In this document: positions 34,181 through 44,800 of the stretch, piece after piece
Numbering within the stretch: position 1 is the stretch's first letter
Layout: each line of letters begins with the position of its first letter
From: Phycisphaerae bacterium
GTDB lineage: Bacteria > Planctomycetota > Phycisphaerae > UBA1845 > PWPN01
Length of the DNA stretch: 64,000 bases
NCBI GenBank assembly: GCA_018003015.1
Contig: JAGNEZ010000002.1
Coordinates: 62,001 to 126,000, forward strand
Direction: 5' to 3'
The notes under the pieces: generated by a model
What the model saw: only the letters and a program-made list of their open reading frames with translations
Databases searched by the model: none
Told to the model about the DNA's origin: nothing
Position numbers and translations under genes: made by a program

Positions 34181-36262
34181 TTATCCCGGCGGACGCTGTG
34201 GGTGCTGGAATCGGCTCTTGAAGAAAGCACCCATGGAGTCCGGGAAGATCGCCCGCTTGGCCTTGGCCCAGGTCTTCTGGTCGCCGATGCTGTAGTACAG
34301 GTAGGTCTTCCCCTGGAACTCGACGATATCCGGGTCCGACGTATTGATGTCCTCGCCCGCCTCTGGCGTGATCAGCGGGTTGGTCGGGCTCATCTCCCAG
34401 TCCTTGAGGTCCTTCGAGCGTGCCAGGCAGGTCTCGAAGAACCATCTTGGCGTCCTGTGCTCCAGGTACATGAGGTAGAAGTACCCATCGACGAGCCGGA
34501 GGCACGGGCATGCGGCGTAGCGGTCCTTGCCGAACACGACCTCGGGTACCTTGGTCCAATCGCGCAGGTTCTTGGATCGCGCAAACTTGATGCTGAACGG
34601 TGTGAAACGCGAGTCATCCGTCTCATACGCCATCACGAAGCCGTTGTCCACCCGGCACACCGAGGAGTTGAACAGGTGCTCGTTCTCCTGCTGGATGGCG
34701 GCGTTCTGCTCCCATTTCTTCAGATCGCTCGACCAGAAGTGGGTGACGTCGTTCCATGACCCGTCCGTGCCGCGCCGGGCGGCGAAGACATGCACTACCC
34801 GGTCATGGACGATGACCGACGCCAGGCTGTAGCCCACGGCGAAGTGGGCCAGCCGCTCGCCGGTCTCGACGTCCTTGAGGGCCAGGGCGTGCTCCTCGGG
34901 TGCGCCGGTAGCAGGGCGGAGGCATTCCAGGAGCACCGACCGATCCTGCCAGATGATGGGCGCCACCTCGCATAGCTCGCCGAATGTTCTCTCGTCCTTG
35001 ATTAGGGTGGGGTCGCCCAGCGGCCTCTCCGGCGGGGCGATCGACCGGAAGGTCTCGGTCGGCCAGAGCCCCAGCCGCTCGATGTTCGCCGGGAGCTTCT
35101 GCTGGAACTGCACGTAGGCCTTCGTGTTCTTGGCGGTGTAGGAGATCTCGCCCTTACCCGCCCCGAACGCCTTGTAGCCCATGAGCGTGCAGCCGTCGAG
35201 ATCGACGTGGAGTTGTTTGCCGTCCAGCGGCGTATGGATGACGCCGGTCCCGGGCGTGCCTACCGGTTGGGAGTAGTTGAGCACGATCATCCGGCAGTTG
35301 GTGAACTTGACCCGCGTGTAGCGGTCAAAGCCGGGGTAGCCGCACTCCAATGCGTTGTCCGGCGAGACCAGCGTGCAATCCTCGAAGACCGCGTCAGGGC
35401 ACTCGGGCATCTTCGTGTGCCCGGCCCGCACGTAGGCCGCCCCGGCGTCACCCCACCAGTCCATGCAGCAAAAGTACGACCGGCGGAAGAGTACGGGTTC
35501 GTTCGGCCGGCCGACGTGGGCCATCACGCACGCCCCGGAGAACCGCCCGATGCCCACGCAGTCGTCGACCATGGCGCTGAACTCGGTATTCGCCTGGCAG
35601 GTCATGTCCCAGCCGATGCCGCCTTCCGAGCCGGTGGCGTACAGGTGGCGGAACTCCCAGCGGTCCCAGATCACCCCGGAGAAGCTCGGATCGCACTTCC
35701 ACGGTCCCCACCAGTCGATGCTCTTGAGTCCCTTCTCCGGCGGTCCACTCGGCAGGATGATGAAGCTCGGGTTGCCGGTCGCGCCCTTGGGGTCGGTACG
35801 GACCACGACGTCCGGACAGCCTGAATCGATCACCACCCAGCCGGTCGCCCCCGAGCCGAGCTTGCCGTCACAGTCGCCCACCAGCACGTTGTACGCCCCG
35901 GCCGCCCCCTTGTGGGCCGGGTACAGATTGGCTTCGACGTAGGTATCCGGCCGGACGATCACCTTGTGCCCGCCCTTGTCGTCGGGTACGGCTTGCAGCC
36001 CGGCCTGGATCGTTTGGAACGCCTTGGCCCAACTCGATCCGTCGGAGTTGTCGCCCAGCTTGGAGACGTGGATCGTCTTCGCGCCCCCGGCTGGTCGCGA
36101 AGCGGCCGTAGCCTTCGCCGACGGTGTTTCCGCCGCCGACGTCGGCCCGGCCAGGACAACCGACAGGGCAATCGGCAGGACGGCTGTCAGGAGCCACGTC
36201 ATCCTGCGGCAGTCAGTTGGAAGTGATCGTTGATGGATCTTGTCTGAACACAGTCGAGCCAT
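34181..36262 (-). CDS. Secreted two-domain protein: beta-helix-like N-half, GH43-type five-bladed propeller C-half
   Basis: A 693-residue protein; ATG 36262 has AGGAGG six bases upstream. The N-terminus is a 20-residue basic stretch plus a hydrophobic export signal ending near PTSAAE (residue 45). Residues 60-400 read like a right-handed beta-helix, opening with IHVSKLGDNSDGSSWAKAFQ, a DUF1565/pectate-lyase-like beginning (repeated FEDCTLVSPDN, FTNCRMIVLN, LDGCTLMGY rungs). Residues 430-680 resemble a GH43/GH32-type beta-propeller (THFWSSDLKKWEQ, FARSKNLRDWTKVPE, LARSKDLKDWEMSP, each one blade). It likely binds or cleaves a polysaccharide outside the cytosol. Substrate unknown. It is directly upstream of, and probably co-transcribed with, the aldolase. 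Confidence 0.75.
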   Translation of the reverse strand: MARLCSDKIHQRSLPTDCRRMTWLLTAVLPIALSVVLAGPTSAAETPSAKATAASRPAGGAKTIHVSKLGDNSDGSSWAKAFQTIQAGLQAVPDDKGGHKVIVRPDTYVEANLYPAHKGAAGAYNVLVGDCDGKLGSGATGWVVIDSGCPDVVVRTDPKGATGNPSFIILPSGPPEKGLKSIDWWGPWKCDPSFSGVIWDRWEFRHLYATGSEGGIGWDMTCQANTEFSAMVDDCVGIGRFSGACVMAHVGRPNEPVLFRRSYFCCMDWWGDAGAAYVRAGHTKMPECPDAVFEDCTLVSPDNALECGYPGFDRYTRVKFTNCRMIVLNYSQPVGTPGTGVIHTPLDGKQLHVDLDGCTLMGYKAFGAGKGEISYTAKNTKAYVQFQQKLPANIERLGLWPTETFRSIAPPERPLGDPTLIKDERTFGELCEVAPIIWQDRSVLLECLRPATGAPEEHALALKDVETGERLAHFAVGYSLASVIVHDRVVHVFAARRGTDGSWNDVTHFWSSDLKKWEQNAAIQQENEHLFNSSVCRVDNGFVMAYETDDSRFTPFSIKFARSKNLRDWTKVPEVVFGKDRYAACPCLRLVDGYFYLMYLEHRTPRWFFETCLARSKDLKDWEMSPTNPLITPEAGEDINTSDPDIVEFQGKTYLYYSIGDQKTWAKAKRAIFPDSMGAFFKSRFQHPQRPPG

Positions 36263-36473
36263 GGGTTCCTCCTATTTGTGGTCAATCCAGAGACGCCGAC
36301 GACAGGTCACATCCGGGTGCTGTGCCGGGCGTTCGTTTCTTCTTCCGGCCCCACCGGCCATTTCCACTCCGATGCCTCCGCCGAATCGCCGGAACGTTCC
36401 TTCCTATGGCAGGATGGTTCGCGGCGTTCTGCCCGCGGAACGACTTGGATTCGTAGGGCTGTCCGATTGTCCC

Positions 36474-37229
36474 CTATCTTGTTCGCGATGGCCGGAATGG
36501 ACCGACGACCAGAATCGCTATGCCGACCACGATGCCCACGATCATTGCTTGAATGGGAGGCTTCGCCCTGGTCTGATTGTCGAGGAGGATGAATCCGCCT
36601 ACCAACATTGCGATCGGAGCTACGATAACCACGACCAGAGATAGGAGAACCAGTTCCACGTGCCGTCGCATGCGTCTGTCGCGAGGGGAATCGTCTTTGT
36701 AGAAGTAGGCGCTGATTTGTAGGCGTTTCTTCCGGCGGTGTAGACTGCCGCGGATGTAGAGTCCGAAAGACAGGACGGCAAGCGTCGTCATGAGGGCGAG
36801 TGGACTGCTTGTCAGAGCACGATGCCACGTTCCAGACATGAGCCAGCGAAGTAGGGACATCGCCCAGGGCTTCGTCCCGGATTGAGTACAGGAGATGAGG
36901 TACTCCATCCCATACAGCCATCCGAGCAGAAGCACGCCGCTGAGGAGCAAAAACCGCTTCGGCCACTTATTGATCTGCGGCCATTGCCGCCTGCCCTTGT
37001 CCTCCACGTACTGCACCACCAGCAATCGCCCCGGATCGAAGTGCTTGCCACACTCCGGGCATCGGTCGTCGGGCAGGCCGCGTAGCAGGTAGTTGCACCA
37101 CGGGCAGTAGACGGGGAACTCGTCCTCTGGAAACAGACCGGGATCCACCCGGGCATCTTGGGGGAGATACATGGAACGGATCGCTCGGTTGAGGTCCACC
37201 CGCCAACCTGTTGGGCTCGTTCTTGGCAT
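36474..37229 (-). CDS. Zinc-ribbon membrane protein of unknown function
   Basis: A 251-residue protein. Near residue 42 is YCPWCNYLLRGLPDDRCPEC, a CPxC-x(13)-CPxC zinc ribbon that I associate with many planctomycete proteins of unknown role. Four or so hydrophobic helices follow (about 93-112, 142-162, 195-215, 228-245), with an Arg/Lys-rich loop between the second and third. It is not a recognised enzyme; a membrane-associated sensor or scaffold is possible. It stands alone, with no close neighbour on its strand. Confidence 0.72.
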   Translation of the reverse strand: MPRTSPTGWRVDLNRAIRSMYLPQDARVDPGLFPEDEFPVYCPWCNYLLRGLPDDRCPECGKHFDPGRLLVVQYVEDKGRRQWPQINKWPKRFLLLSGVLLLGWLYGMEYLISCTQSGTKPWAMSLLRWLMSGTWHRALTSSPLALMTTLAVLSFGLYIRGSLHRRKKRLQISAYFYKDDSPRDRRMRRHVELVLLSLVVVIVAPIAMLVGGFILLDNQTRAKPPIQAMIVGIVVGIAILVVGPFRPSRTR

Positions 37230-37386
37230 CGCTAGTGAGTCTATTATCGGTCTCTGGCTACTTCAAAGTTCAGTCTTGAAAAAGCCGAGTCACCTGCGGC
37301 TCATTTGACACATGGCCGATCACAACCTAGGGTGTCGCGGCGGGCAAGGCGTAAAGCCCCGCTGACAAGAAAGGAAGCCGCCAGGA

Positions 37387-37827
37387 ATGGCCAGTATCTT
37401 CAATTACGATTGGTTCCACGGTGCCGCATTTGCCCAGCAGAAGCGGCAGGCCCGCGAGCGGGTCATGCTCAAGAAGTTTCCCCAGGTTGGTCCCGAGGCG
37501 GCCGGCAGCCATGCCGAGTATCAGAAGTTCCTCTCTGAGCTCGAAGCCCGGACGCTCATCTACCTCCGCGACGGTTTCAGTTATGAGCTGAAGGAGATAG
37601 TCGACGTCGGGGTGCACAACAATCTGCTGACCTTCGAGTGCGAGCCGGTCGACGAGCAATACAAGGTCGGGTCGTTCATCGTGACCATGCCGTTTGACGA
37701 GATCGTCCGGGTCGAAGTCTACGCCGTGCATCCTTCGGAGAAGCCCGAAAACGTGCCGCTGATCACCGGCTTCCGCACGAGCCCGGCCGACGCCATGCAG
37801 CCGCAGCGCGATGAGCCGAGGGACTGA
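37387..37827 (+). CDS. Conserved-looking hypothetical protein
   Basis: A 146-residue acidic, soluble protein without signal peptide or membrane segment; AGGA precedes the ATG. The first 55 residues are helical and charged (QQKRQARERVMLKKFP), followed by a beta-rich segment (RTLIYLRDGFSYELKEIVD, then VGSFIVTMPFDEIVRVEVYAV) that could be a small barrel or sandwich. Codon use is like its neighbours and the frame is well bounded, so it is a real gene. I do not recognise the family. A perfect palindrome and an inverted repeat follow its stop. Confidence 0.65.
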   Translation: MASIFNYDWFHGAAFAQQKRQARERVMLKKFPQVGPEAAGSHAEYQKFLSELEARTLIYLRDGFSYELKEIVDVGVHNNLLTFECEPVDEQYKVGSFIVTMPFDEIVRVEVYAVHPSEKPENVPLITGFRTSPADAMQPQRDEPRD

Positions 37828-37830
37828 GGG

Positions 37831-37932
37831 CGACGCCGCGGCGTCGCGAATGGAGAATGGAGAGTGGAGAATGGAGAAGGCCGGGGTCTCGTACCGGCGA
37901 TGAGGTCGAGCCTTTCCCAGTTCTCCATTCTC
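37831..37932. repeat. Palindrome plus GGAGAATGG-type repeats and an inverted repeat between convergent genes
   Basis: CGACGCCGCGGCGTCG (37831-37846) is a perfect 16-base palindrome right after a stop codon. It is followed by two units of TGGAGAATGGAGA-like sequence (37851-37880). GAGAATGGAGAA (37867-37878) is perfectly inverted at 37921-37932. The block sits between two converging genes and could terminate both; the 15-mer at 37850-37864 recurs at 4616-4630. Confidence 0.6.
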
Positions 37933-37966
37933 AGTTCACCATTGCGCAGCGTCACAGCGCTGGTCT

Positions 37967-40900
37967 CTATTGTTCATATCCGAAAACTGCCAACTCCCCG
38001 AGCTGGAAGAAATGCAGCCCTTCGACGGCTCGCAGCCTCGTGGCCTGGACCTTGACGTACCGGGCGAAGGCTCCGTTGAGAGGGAACACTTGCGGCGTGG
38101 CGTCCTCGGGCGCAGGGTAGCCCTTCTTCTCAATCACGGTCTGCCAGGTCTTGCCGTCTTCGCTAACCTGGATAGTGAAGTCCTCTGGGAAACCTTGTCC
38201 GGTGTAGGGGACGTCGTCCCGCGGGTGCAGAACCACCCGGTCGATAGCTGCCCGACGCCGCAGCTTGACGGCTGCGTATTCGGGTTCCTCGCTGTGATCG
38301 GCGAACGCGGCTCCCCGCTGCGAACTCCAGCCGCTCCTGCACTCTCCGTCGACCAACCTGCTTTGCGTCCAGTTCCCGGCTTCGATTGAAGATGACACGG
38401 TCGTCGGCCGCCCGCACGCCAGGCTGTACTCGGCATCCGCCAGATTGCCCTCCATATGTACGGTCACCGGTCCGAGCAGCCCGGACGGCATCAGCGGGTG
38501 CTCCGCCGGGTGTGACACGTTGGTTTTGCAGAACCGTTTTTCCGCCGGCAATCGGGCGTCTCCCACCATCCGATTGACCCACGTATTGACCACATCGATC
38601 TCCAAGGCGTTTCCTTTCGCCTTCACCACGTCGGTGATCTCCACTCGCCAAGGAGCCGTCCACACCACGCCGAGGTCCTTGCCATTGAGCCGCACGCGAG
38701 CCAGATAGTTGACCGTGCCCAGATCGAGGAACCGCCGGGTCTTGCCCTGGTCAGCCGCCTGCGGCAGGTCAAATGTCTTCCGGTATGTGGCCGTTCCGCT
38801 GTAATACTTGATGCCCTCTTCCGGCCGCTGCGTCCAGTCCTCGAGCTTCTCGAAAACCGTCTTCTCCGGTCCGCCCCACGCCGGATCGAACCCGACCGTC
38901 CACGACCCGGCAAGCTCTCTCTCGCGCTCCGTTGAAACGAAGCTGTGTTCCACGACGTCGTGGGAAGCTCGCGGTAGCGGCTTCCGGAAGACGACGAAGA
39001 AGCTCTGGTACGGCTCGAATCGCAGGCTCAGCCGCGTGCGGTCATCGTCGGTCTGGATCTGTTGGGGCAGGTCCCCCAGGCGACCCGCGACCGGATCCCA
39101 CAATTCAGGTTGACGCCCATGCACGCGAAAGCGGCACTCCACTTTCTGCGGCGCGTTGATTTGGCTGGACACGAAATAGATGTCCGCGTCGCCAATCACC
39201 CGATGGATGAACTCAAAGCTCTCATTGTCACCGGCGATCTCGAAATCCTGAAGGGCGCCGATATTCGCCAGCACGTCGGCCAGAGTCTCGCCCCATACCA
39301 GTCGTCCCTTGCCGATCTGGTGGCGGCCGCGATCGCCCGGCGCCGTTCCCCACATTTCATCGGCCAGGGTTTTCAGCTCCTGGTCACACTTCGGCCAATC
39401 GCTCAATCCGGGGGCGTGCGCGGGCCTGTCTCCCAATACCGTAGCCCCTGACTCGATCAGCTCCCGGATTTTGCGAAGCACGCCCGGCGACAGGGTGCGT
39501 TGTGTGGGCAGCACCAGCAACCGGTAGCTGACGCCGTCCGGCAGAGCCAACCGTCCATCCGCGACCTTCATTCGGTTCAACAGCACGTCGGCATTGACGC
39601 AGTCGTAGTTATACCCGTCCGGCAAAGCGGGCTTGAGGTACTTCTTGCCCGGCACGTACTTGGCCGCCCCTTCCCCGTAGAAGTACGCAACGTCCGCGTG
39701 AAATCGTCCGCTCTGGAGCAGGTGCTGGCAACGGGTCAGGTAGTTCAGCCAGGGGGCGGCCATCTCCCACCAGGTCACGTGCCGGTCGATGTGGGTTCCC
39801 GCGCCGTACTGGTACCCCGGTCGGTCTTCGTTGGGCTGATGGGTGTACTGATGAAATACCATCCGGTTGAGCCCGTCGCAGAATGCCCGGTCGCCCAGGG
39901 GTTTGAGGGTGGCCGGATACTCCGGGAAATGCTGCCAGGATGTGAACGACTCGGCTTGCACGATTCGGCGGCCATACACGTGGGCCGGCGAGGCGACCGA
40001 GCGGATCACGTTACAGAACGGCTCGAACTGCGACATGATGTCGGTTCCCCACCAGAACTCCCCCATGGTCACGTCGCACTGGGCGGCTACCCGAAGGCCT
40101 TCGAACTGAGGGTGCGGGTACGTTCCATAGCCGGTCTCGCACTGAATGCCAACCCCCCGGGCATGGGCCAACTCCGCGAATCGACCGAAGAACCGTTCGG
40201 CCATCAAGTCGGCGATGGTCATACGCACGTCCCAGAGGAATCGATTGGTCTTCTCACGTCCGTCGACGATTCGCCGAGCCAGGGCCGGCAGAAACGGGGT
40301 GAGGTCGTATCCCCGCCGGGTGCGGAATTCCTCGCGGAATGAAGCCGACCAGGTCGGCTGTTGCCCGCGGACGTCCGCGCCCAGCTCGTAGCTGTCGATG
40401 TGTAGTCTCTTCAGCGTCTTGCCTGCTTGATCGCCCGCGGCTTCCAGCAGGGGGGTCGCGCAGTGCTTGAAATGGGTCTCGATGCCCTTGGCGTCGAGCA
40501 TGTCGGCTTCGTAGCCGATGACGGTCGATGAACAGCGGGTACGCTGGCCTTCAAGCGTGTATCCGAAGCGCAGGATCGACCAGCGGCCCTTGGGGACCTC
40601 CCACTGCAGGTGGCCGTCCTGGCCCAGGCTGGAAGTCAGATCGACGACCTCACTGCTGAGACAATCGCGGGTGCCGTCGTCGGTGTATTCCTCCTCGATT
40701 ACGGCCGGCCCTTCCCTGGGCCAGTCCCAGAAGCTCCGGTTGCCCGACTTGAACCACCACCACTTGATTCCCCGTCCCAGGCTCGGCTCGTCGCCTTGAC
40801 GCAACAGCCACATCTCCGCAACGCGAAGGTCCCTGGTGTGCGACGATTTCACCAGCAAGCGAAAGACCTTCGACTCTGTCTCGGTGAGCTCGAACTGCTG

Positions 40901-41731
40901 AGAGAACCCTGCTCTCTGCTCAAACGACAGGACCGTCGTGTAAGCTTTTCCGTCTTCTGAAATCTGCAACTCGCATTCGCGAGGTCCGTCACTCCTGTCG
41001 CCGGCGACGAAAACGGCCGAGGCCAGGAGCGGTTCCGAGTAAGTGTATTCAATCCAGGCTGGCCTGCCGGGCGCAGGAGCCGCCGCCGCCTGCCACCACG
41101 TGTTCCGGTCGCCGTCGGCCGCATCCTCCGGGGGCCAATTCCACTCGTCGCAGTAGCCGGCGGCCGAAGAGCTGGCCCGGATCGACGCCGGCTGCACCGG
41201 CCGGGTCGTCCGCTCCCGGATGGCGACGACCGCCACTTCGCGGTAGAAGCCATCCACAGTAGCCGGGTGGGGCAGGGACAGCGGCGCCCCTCGCGGCCCG
41301 TCTACCTGGTACTCTGACCACACCAGCTTCTTGTTGGCCGCCTCGGGCGGTATCCACGGTCCGCCGGCATCCCAGCCGTCGCAGAGGTTGACGCTGACCT
41401 CCATGCTTAGTCGCGAAGCTTCCTGCAGCGTGAATCTGTACAGCTCCAGCCATTCCGGGCCGAGAAACCTGGGGCCGCGCGGTGTTGCCCCTTCGCCCGC
41501 GTTGAAGATGAGAACACCTTGGATGCCCTGGCGTTTCATTGCTTCGAGATCGCGGGTGATTCCCTCTCGACTGACGTTGCTGTTGAGCCACCACCAGAAG
41601 ACCCAGGGCCGGGCGGCGGCCGGGGGGGAGCGGAAGGCCTGTTCGAGGTCGGTTTCGGCAGCGGAGGCGGCCATGACCGCGAGGCCCGATGTCAGCGAAC
41701 AGATCGCCAGGAACCTCTGGAGAGTCATCAT
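37967..41731 (-). CDS. Secreted GH106-type glycoside hydrolase (alpha-L-rhamnosidase family)
   Basis: A 1254-residue secreted enzyme. ATG 41731 precedes the signal peptide TLQRFLAICSLTSGLAVMAASA; a longer frame upstream is ignored. The mature start PWVFWWWLNSNVSREGITRD and the nearby KRQGIQGVLIFNAGEG are typical of GH106 catalytic barrels. Carbohydrate-binding, F5/8 (discoidin)-like insertions appear at about 165-290 (CELQISEDGKAYTTVLSF) and near the C-terminus (about 1130-1250, FTIQVSEDGKTWQTV). A DUF/galactose-binding-like region (about 900-1090) has KDLGVVWTAPWRVEITD. It probably removes rhamnose or a related deoxysugar from plant or algal polysaccharides. The family call is confident; the linkage cleaved is not. 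Confidence 0.86.
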   Translation of the reverse strand: MMTLQRFLAICSLTSGLAVMAASAAETDLEQAFRSPPAAARPWVFWWWLNSNVSREGITRDLEAMKRQGIQGVLIFNAGEGATPRGPRFLGPEWLELYRFTLQEASRLSMEVSVNLCDGWDAGGPWIPPEAANKKLVWSEYQVDGPRGAPLSLPHPATVDGFYREVAVVAIRERTTRPVQPASIRASSSAAGYCDEWNWPPEDAADGDRNTWWQAAAAPAPGRPAWIEYTYSEPLLASAVFVAGDRSDGPRECELQISEDGKAYTTVLSFEQRAGFSQQFELTETESKVFRLLVKSSHTRDLRVAEMWLLRQGDEPSLGRGIKWWWFKSGNRSFWDWPREGPAVIEEEYTDDGTRDCLSSEVVDLTSSLGQDGHLQWEVPKGRWSILRFGYTLEGQRTRCSSTVIGYEADMLDAKGIETHFKHCATPLLEAAGDQAGKTLKRLHIDSYELGADVRGQQPTWSASFREEFRTRRGYDLTPFLPALARRIVDGREKTNRFLWDVRMTIADLMAERFFGRFAELAHARGVGIQCETGYGTYPHPQFEGLRVAAQCDVTMGEFWWGTDIMSQFEPFCNVIRSVASPAHVYGRRIVQAESFTSWQHFPEYPATLKPLGDRAFCDGLNRMVFHQYTHQPNEDRPGYQYGAGTHIDRHVTWWEMAAPWLNYLTRCQHLLQSGRFHADVAYFYGEGAAKYVPGKKYLKPALPDGYNYDCVNADVLLNRMKVADGRLALPDGVSYRLLVLPTQRTLSPGVLRKIRELIESGATVLGDRPAHAPGLSDWPKCDQELKTLADEMWGTAPGDRGRHQIGKGRLVWGETLADVLANIGALQDFEIAGDNESFEFIHRVIGDADIYFVSSQINAPQKVECRFRVHGRQPELWDPVAGRLGDLPQQIQTDDDRTRLSLRFEPYQSFFVVFRKPLPRASHDVVEHSFVSTERERELAGSWTVGFDPAWGGPEKTVFEKLEDWTQRPEEGIKYYSGTATYRKTFDLPQAADQGKTRRFLDLGTVNYLARVRLNGKDLGVVWTAPWRVEITDVVKAKGNALEIDVVNTWVNRMVGDARLPAEKRFCKTNVSHPAEHPLMPSGLLGPVTVHMEGNLADAEYSLACGRPTTVSSSIEAGNWTQSRLVDGECRSGWSSQRGAAFADHSEEPEYAAVKLRRRAAIDRVVLHPRDDVPYTGQGFPEDFTIQVSEDGKTWQTVIEKKGYPAPEDATPQVFPLNGAFARYVKVQATRLRAVEGLHFFQLGELAVFGYEQ

Positions 41732-41824
41732 CGTTTCACCTTGGGTTGGAGTCTGCCGTCGGGCGCCCGGACGCACGCTTCGTATCGCCACCGTACGAAA
41801 GTGCTCCATCGGGCGTCAAGCGTC

Positions 41825-44800
41825 CTATCGCGCCCTGGCGGGATCCGCATTCCATGCGGTGACATGCGGTACACCGATGGCCGGAGTGTGGCCGTCGACG
41901 TTGGCCATCAGCTCGGCGCCGATGATCCGGGTCTCGCCGGGATTCAGCCAAAGGTGTCCGTCGGAAACGCGAAGCGAATCGGAGGCTTCGGGGGCGATTG
42001 CCTGGACGCCGACGGCCGGAGTCTGGCCGGTGTTGGTCATGGTCACTCGGCCGCGCTGGTGTTCCGCCCTGAGTGTTGTTCGGGGCAGCTGAAACAGGCA
42101 CCCGGGCCTGCAACGGAAGTTGAACCAGTACCAAGTTCGGTCGAGCAGTTTGCCCTCGCGTCGCAGATCCAGGACCAGCAGGAGCGGTGCGGCATCCCTA
42201 TCCGGAATCGGCAGGGCGAGTTCACCGAGATCCTGGACCCGCTCGGGTTTGCCCCTGGGCAGCAGCTGATGCGCGGCCACTTCCTTGAGCAGCCCGTTGA
42301 ACAATCGCACGGTGATCTCCGAGTTTGCCGCTAATTGCTCGGTGTCGTCCAGGAGCATCGCCCGGATCTTCAACGGCTTGCCCGGCTCGGCGTCCAGGCT
42401 CTCGAACAGCGCGCAGACGTGCAGCGGGGCGAAGGCATTTCGCACGAAATCGTGGGCGATCTTGGGTACGCCGTAGTAGTCAACGGTGGCCCACGAGCAG
42501 CCGGGGTACACGTCGGTCAGTTTGTAGAAGATCATGGCCGTCGCCTGCGGCCAGTTGCAGCGCATCCGTTCGAGGACCAGGCGAAGTCCCAGGGCCTGGG
42601 CGAGTTGAGCGCCGCGGGTGAAGCCGGCCAGATCGGCGCAGGGGTCGAGTTCTTTGGCGTGCCGGTTGAGAAAGTCCATGTTCTCGCGGGTAAAGGTCGG
42701 GGTGTGATGAATGAAGGTGCCGTTGTCCGGCGGCGGCCAGACCTGGCGTTCCGGTTCGGGCAGGAACCGCAGCGTGCTCTCGACGGCACAGGGCGAGGCC
42801 AGACCGGTCTCGCCGATGGCGATGGGGCCGTTCTTGTAGGGTACGAGGGTAAGATAGTGCTCGAACGGCTGGCGGCCCCAGTAGACGCCGTAGTCGTGAA
42901 GGCTCCCCCCGTAGGGATCGGTGCGGTGGTACGGGCGCGTGCCATCCAGTTCGAGGCAACGCCGACCGAGCAGTTCGATGAGCGGGCCCTGGCCCTGGTG
43001 CTCATTGCCTCCGCACCACATGGCCAGCGATGGGTGATTACGGATCCGCACGATGTTGCGGTGCGCGATCTCGTCGCTGACTGACAAGCGGAGATTGTCG
43101 AAGACCTGCCAGGTGAGCGGGAACTCCTGCATGACCATGATGCCCATTTCATCGCAGAGGTTGTAGAAGGTATCGGTCTCGAGCAGTCCGCCGCCCCAGC
43201 TTCGCATGATCTGGATATGCTCGTCCTTGGCCAAGGTCAGGAACCGGCGGTATCGATCCGGGGTGAGTCGTAGAAATGCATCGAGCGTGCACCAGTTGCA
43301 GCCCTTCATGAAGGTCGGACGGCCGTTGATGACGAACGTCCAGTTGTATTGGTGGGGGGCGGGCCCGCCGGGCGTGGGGGCCATGCGGATGGTACGGACG
43401 CCGAATCGGGTCCCCGTACCGTCGATCACTCGCTCGCCATCGCGAATGACCAGGTCGAGCCGATACAGGTTTGGCTCGCCGAGGTCTACCGGCCACCACA
43501 GGCGCGGCTCGGGCAGGGTCAATCGCCAGTGACGCACGGCGTGCGGGGCGCGCGATTCGATTGGCACCTTGAACCGGTACGCCTTGCCCTGGAAGTTGGC
43601 CGGACGAATGAGACCCTCCATCGAGACCCTGAAACCACTTTCGGGGCCATCGAGTTCGGTAGCCAGATTGATGAGGCCCTTCTGGGCATCAGCAGCGGCC
43701 ACGAACAGATCGTGGATCTTGATCTCCGGCTCGAGTTCCAGCCGCACCGATTGCCAGATGCCGATCGGTGGGCAGGCCACGTAGTGCCAGCCGTAGACGC
43801 AGTTGGTCTTGAAGACCTGTTTCCAGTCCGGCGGCAGAGGATCGAGTCGGACGACCAGGACGTTGTGCTCGCGGAGCAGGCTGGTGACGTCGTACTCCGG
43901 CCCGCCGAACGGCCCCTCGTGCTCGCCAAGCCGGTGCCCGTTGAGCCAGAACGTGGCACTGTAGTCCACGCCGTCGAAGATCAGCCGCACCTGGCCGGTG
44001 CCCGGCCGATCGAAGCCCTTGCGGAACCACCATTCCTTGGCTGCAACCTCCTGTCGGGCGATCTGGTCGTTGAAGCCGACGGCGGGGTCGGGGATCTTGC
44101 CTGCGGTGAAGAGCCCGGTCTGGACGCTGCAAGGGATGTTTATGCCGATGGCCGCATGCCAGCCTCGGCCCTGCTCTACCTGCACCATCGAACGCGGGTC
44201 GGCCGCACCCGTGGGCACGCCCATCATCTCCCAGGTGCCGTCCAGCGAGATCGTCTTTCGGACGAAGGGCTGGGCGGGGGCGGGCGGATCGTCGAGCGAC
44301 AGCGTGATCTCGATCGGCCTCGATTCAAAGGGAGAACGACCGGGGGCGAAGCTCCGCCGATCGAGGTCGTCCAACGACTTGCCGGCGAGCCCTTCGGCGG
44401 CCATCAGGCCGCGCATGTCCGTCGCCTTGAGTCTGCCGCCTTTGGCCGCCCGAAGGGTTGAAACGGCGGCCGACATCAGGTAGTCGCGCACGCCTTGGGC
44501 CATGGTGCCTTCCGGGCCGCCGAGCCAGTTGAGCAGCCACCCCTTGCCGAACGGAATCGCACTCAGGCAGGGCAAATAGTCGGCACTCCAGACCAGCACC
44601 GCTTGTTCCTTGCAGTCGATCGACCGGACCGGCCTGGCGTCCAGACCGGCCGGATCGGGCAGGCTGATCGCTTGCCCTTGACGGGTCAAGGCGAGCGGAC
44701 CGCGCCCGGCGGCCGCCGAACCGCGAAGGTCAAAGAAGTCGTTCCAGTGGCCGGATTCGAGTCTGCCCGTCTCGAGGTCCTTGCTTGACCAGTGCGGGAT

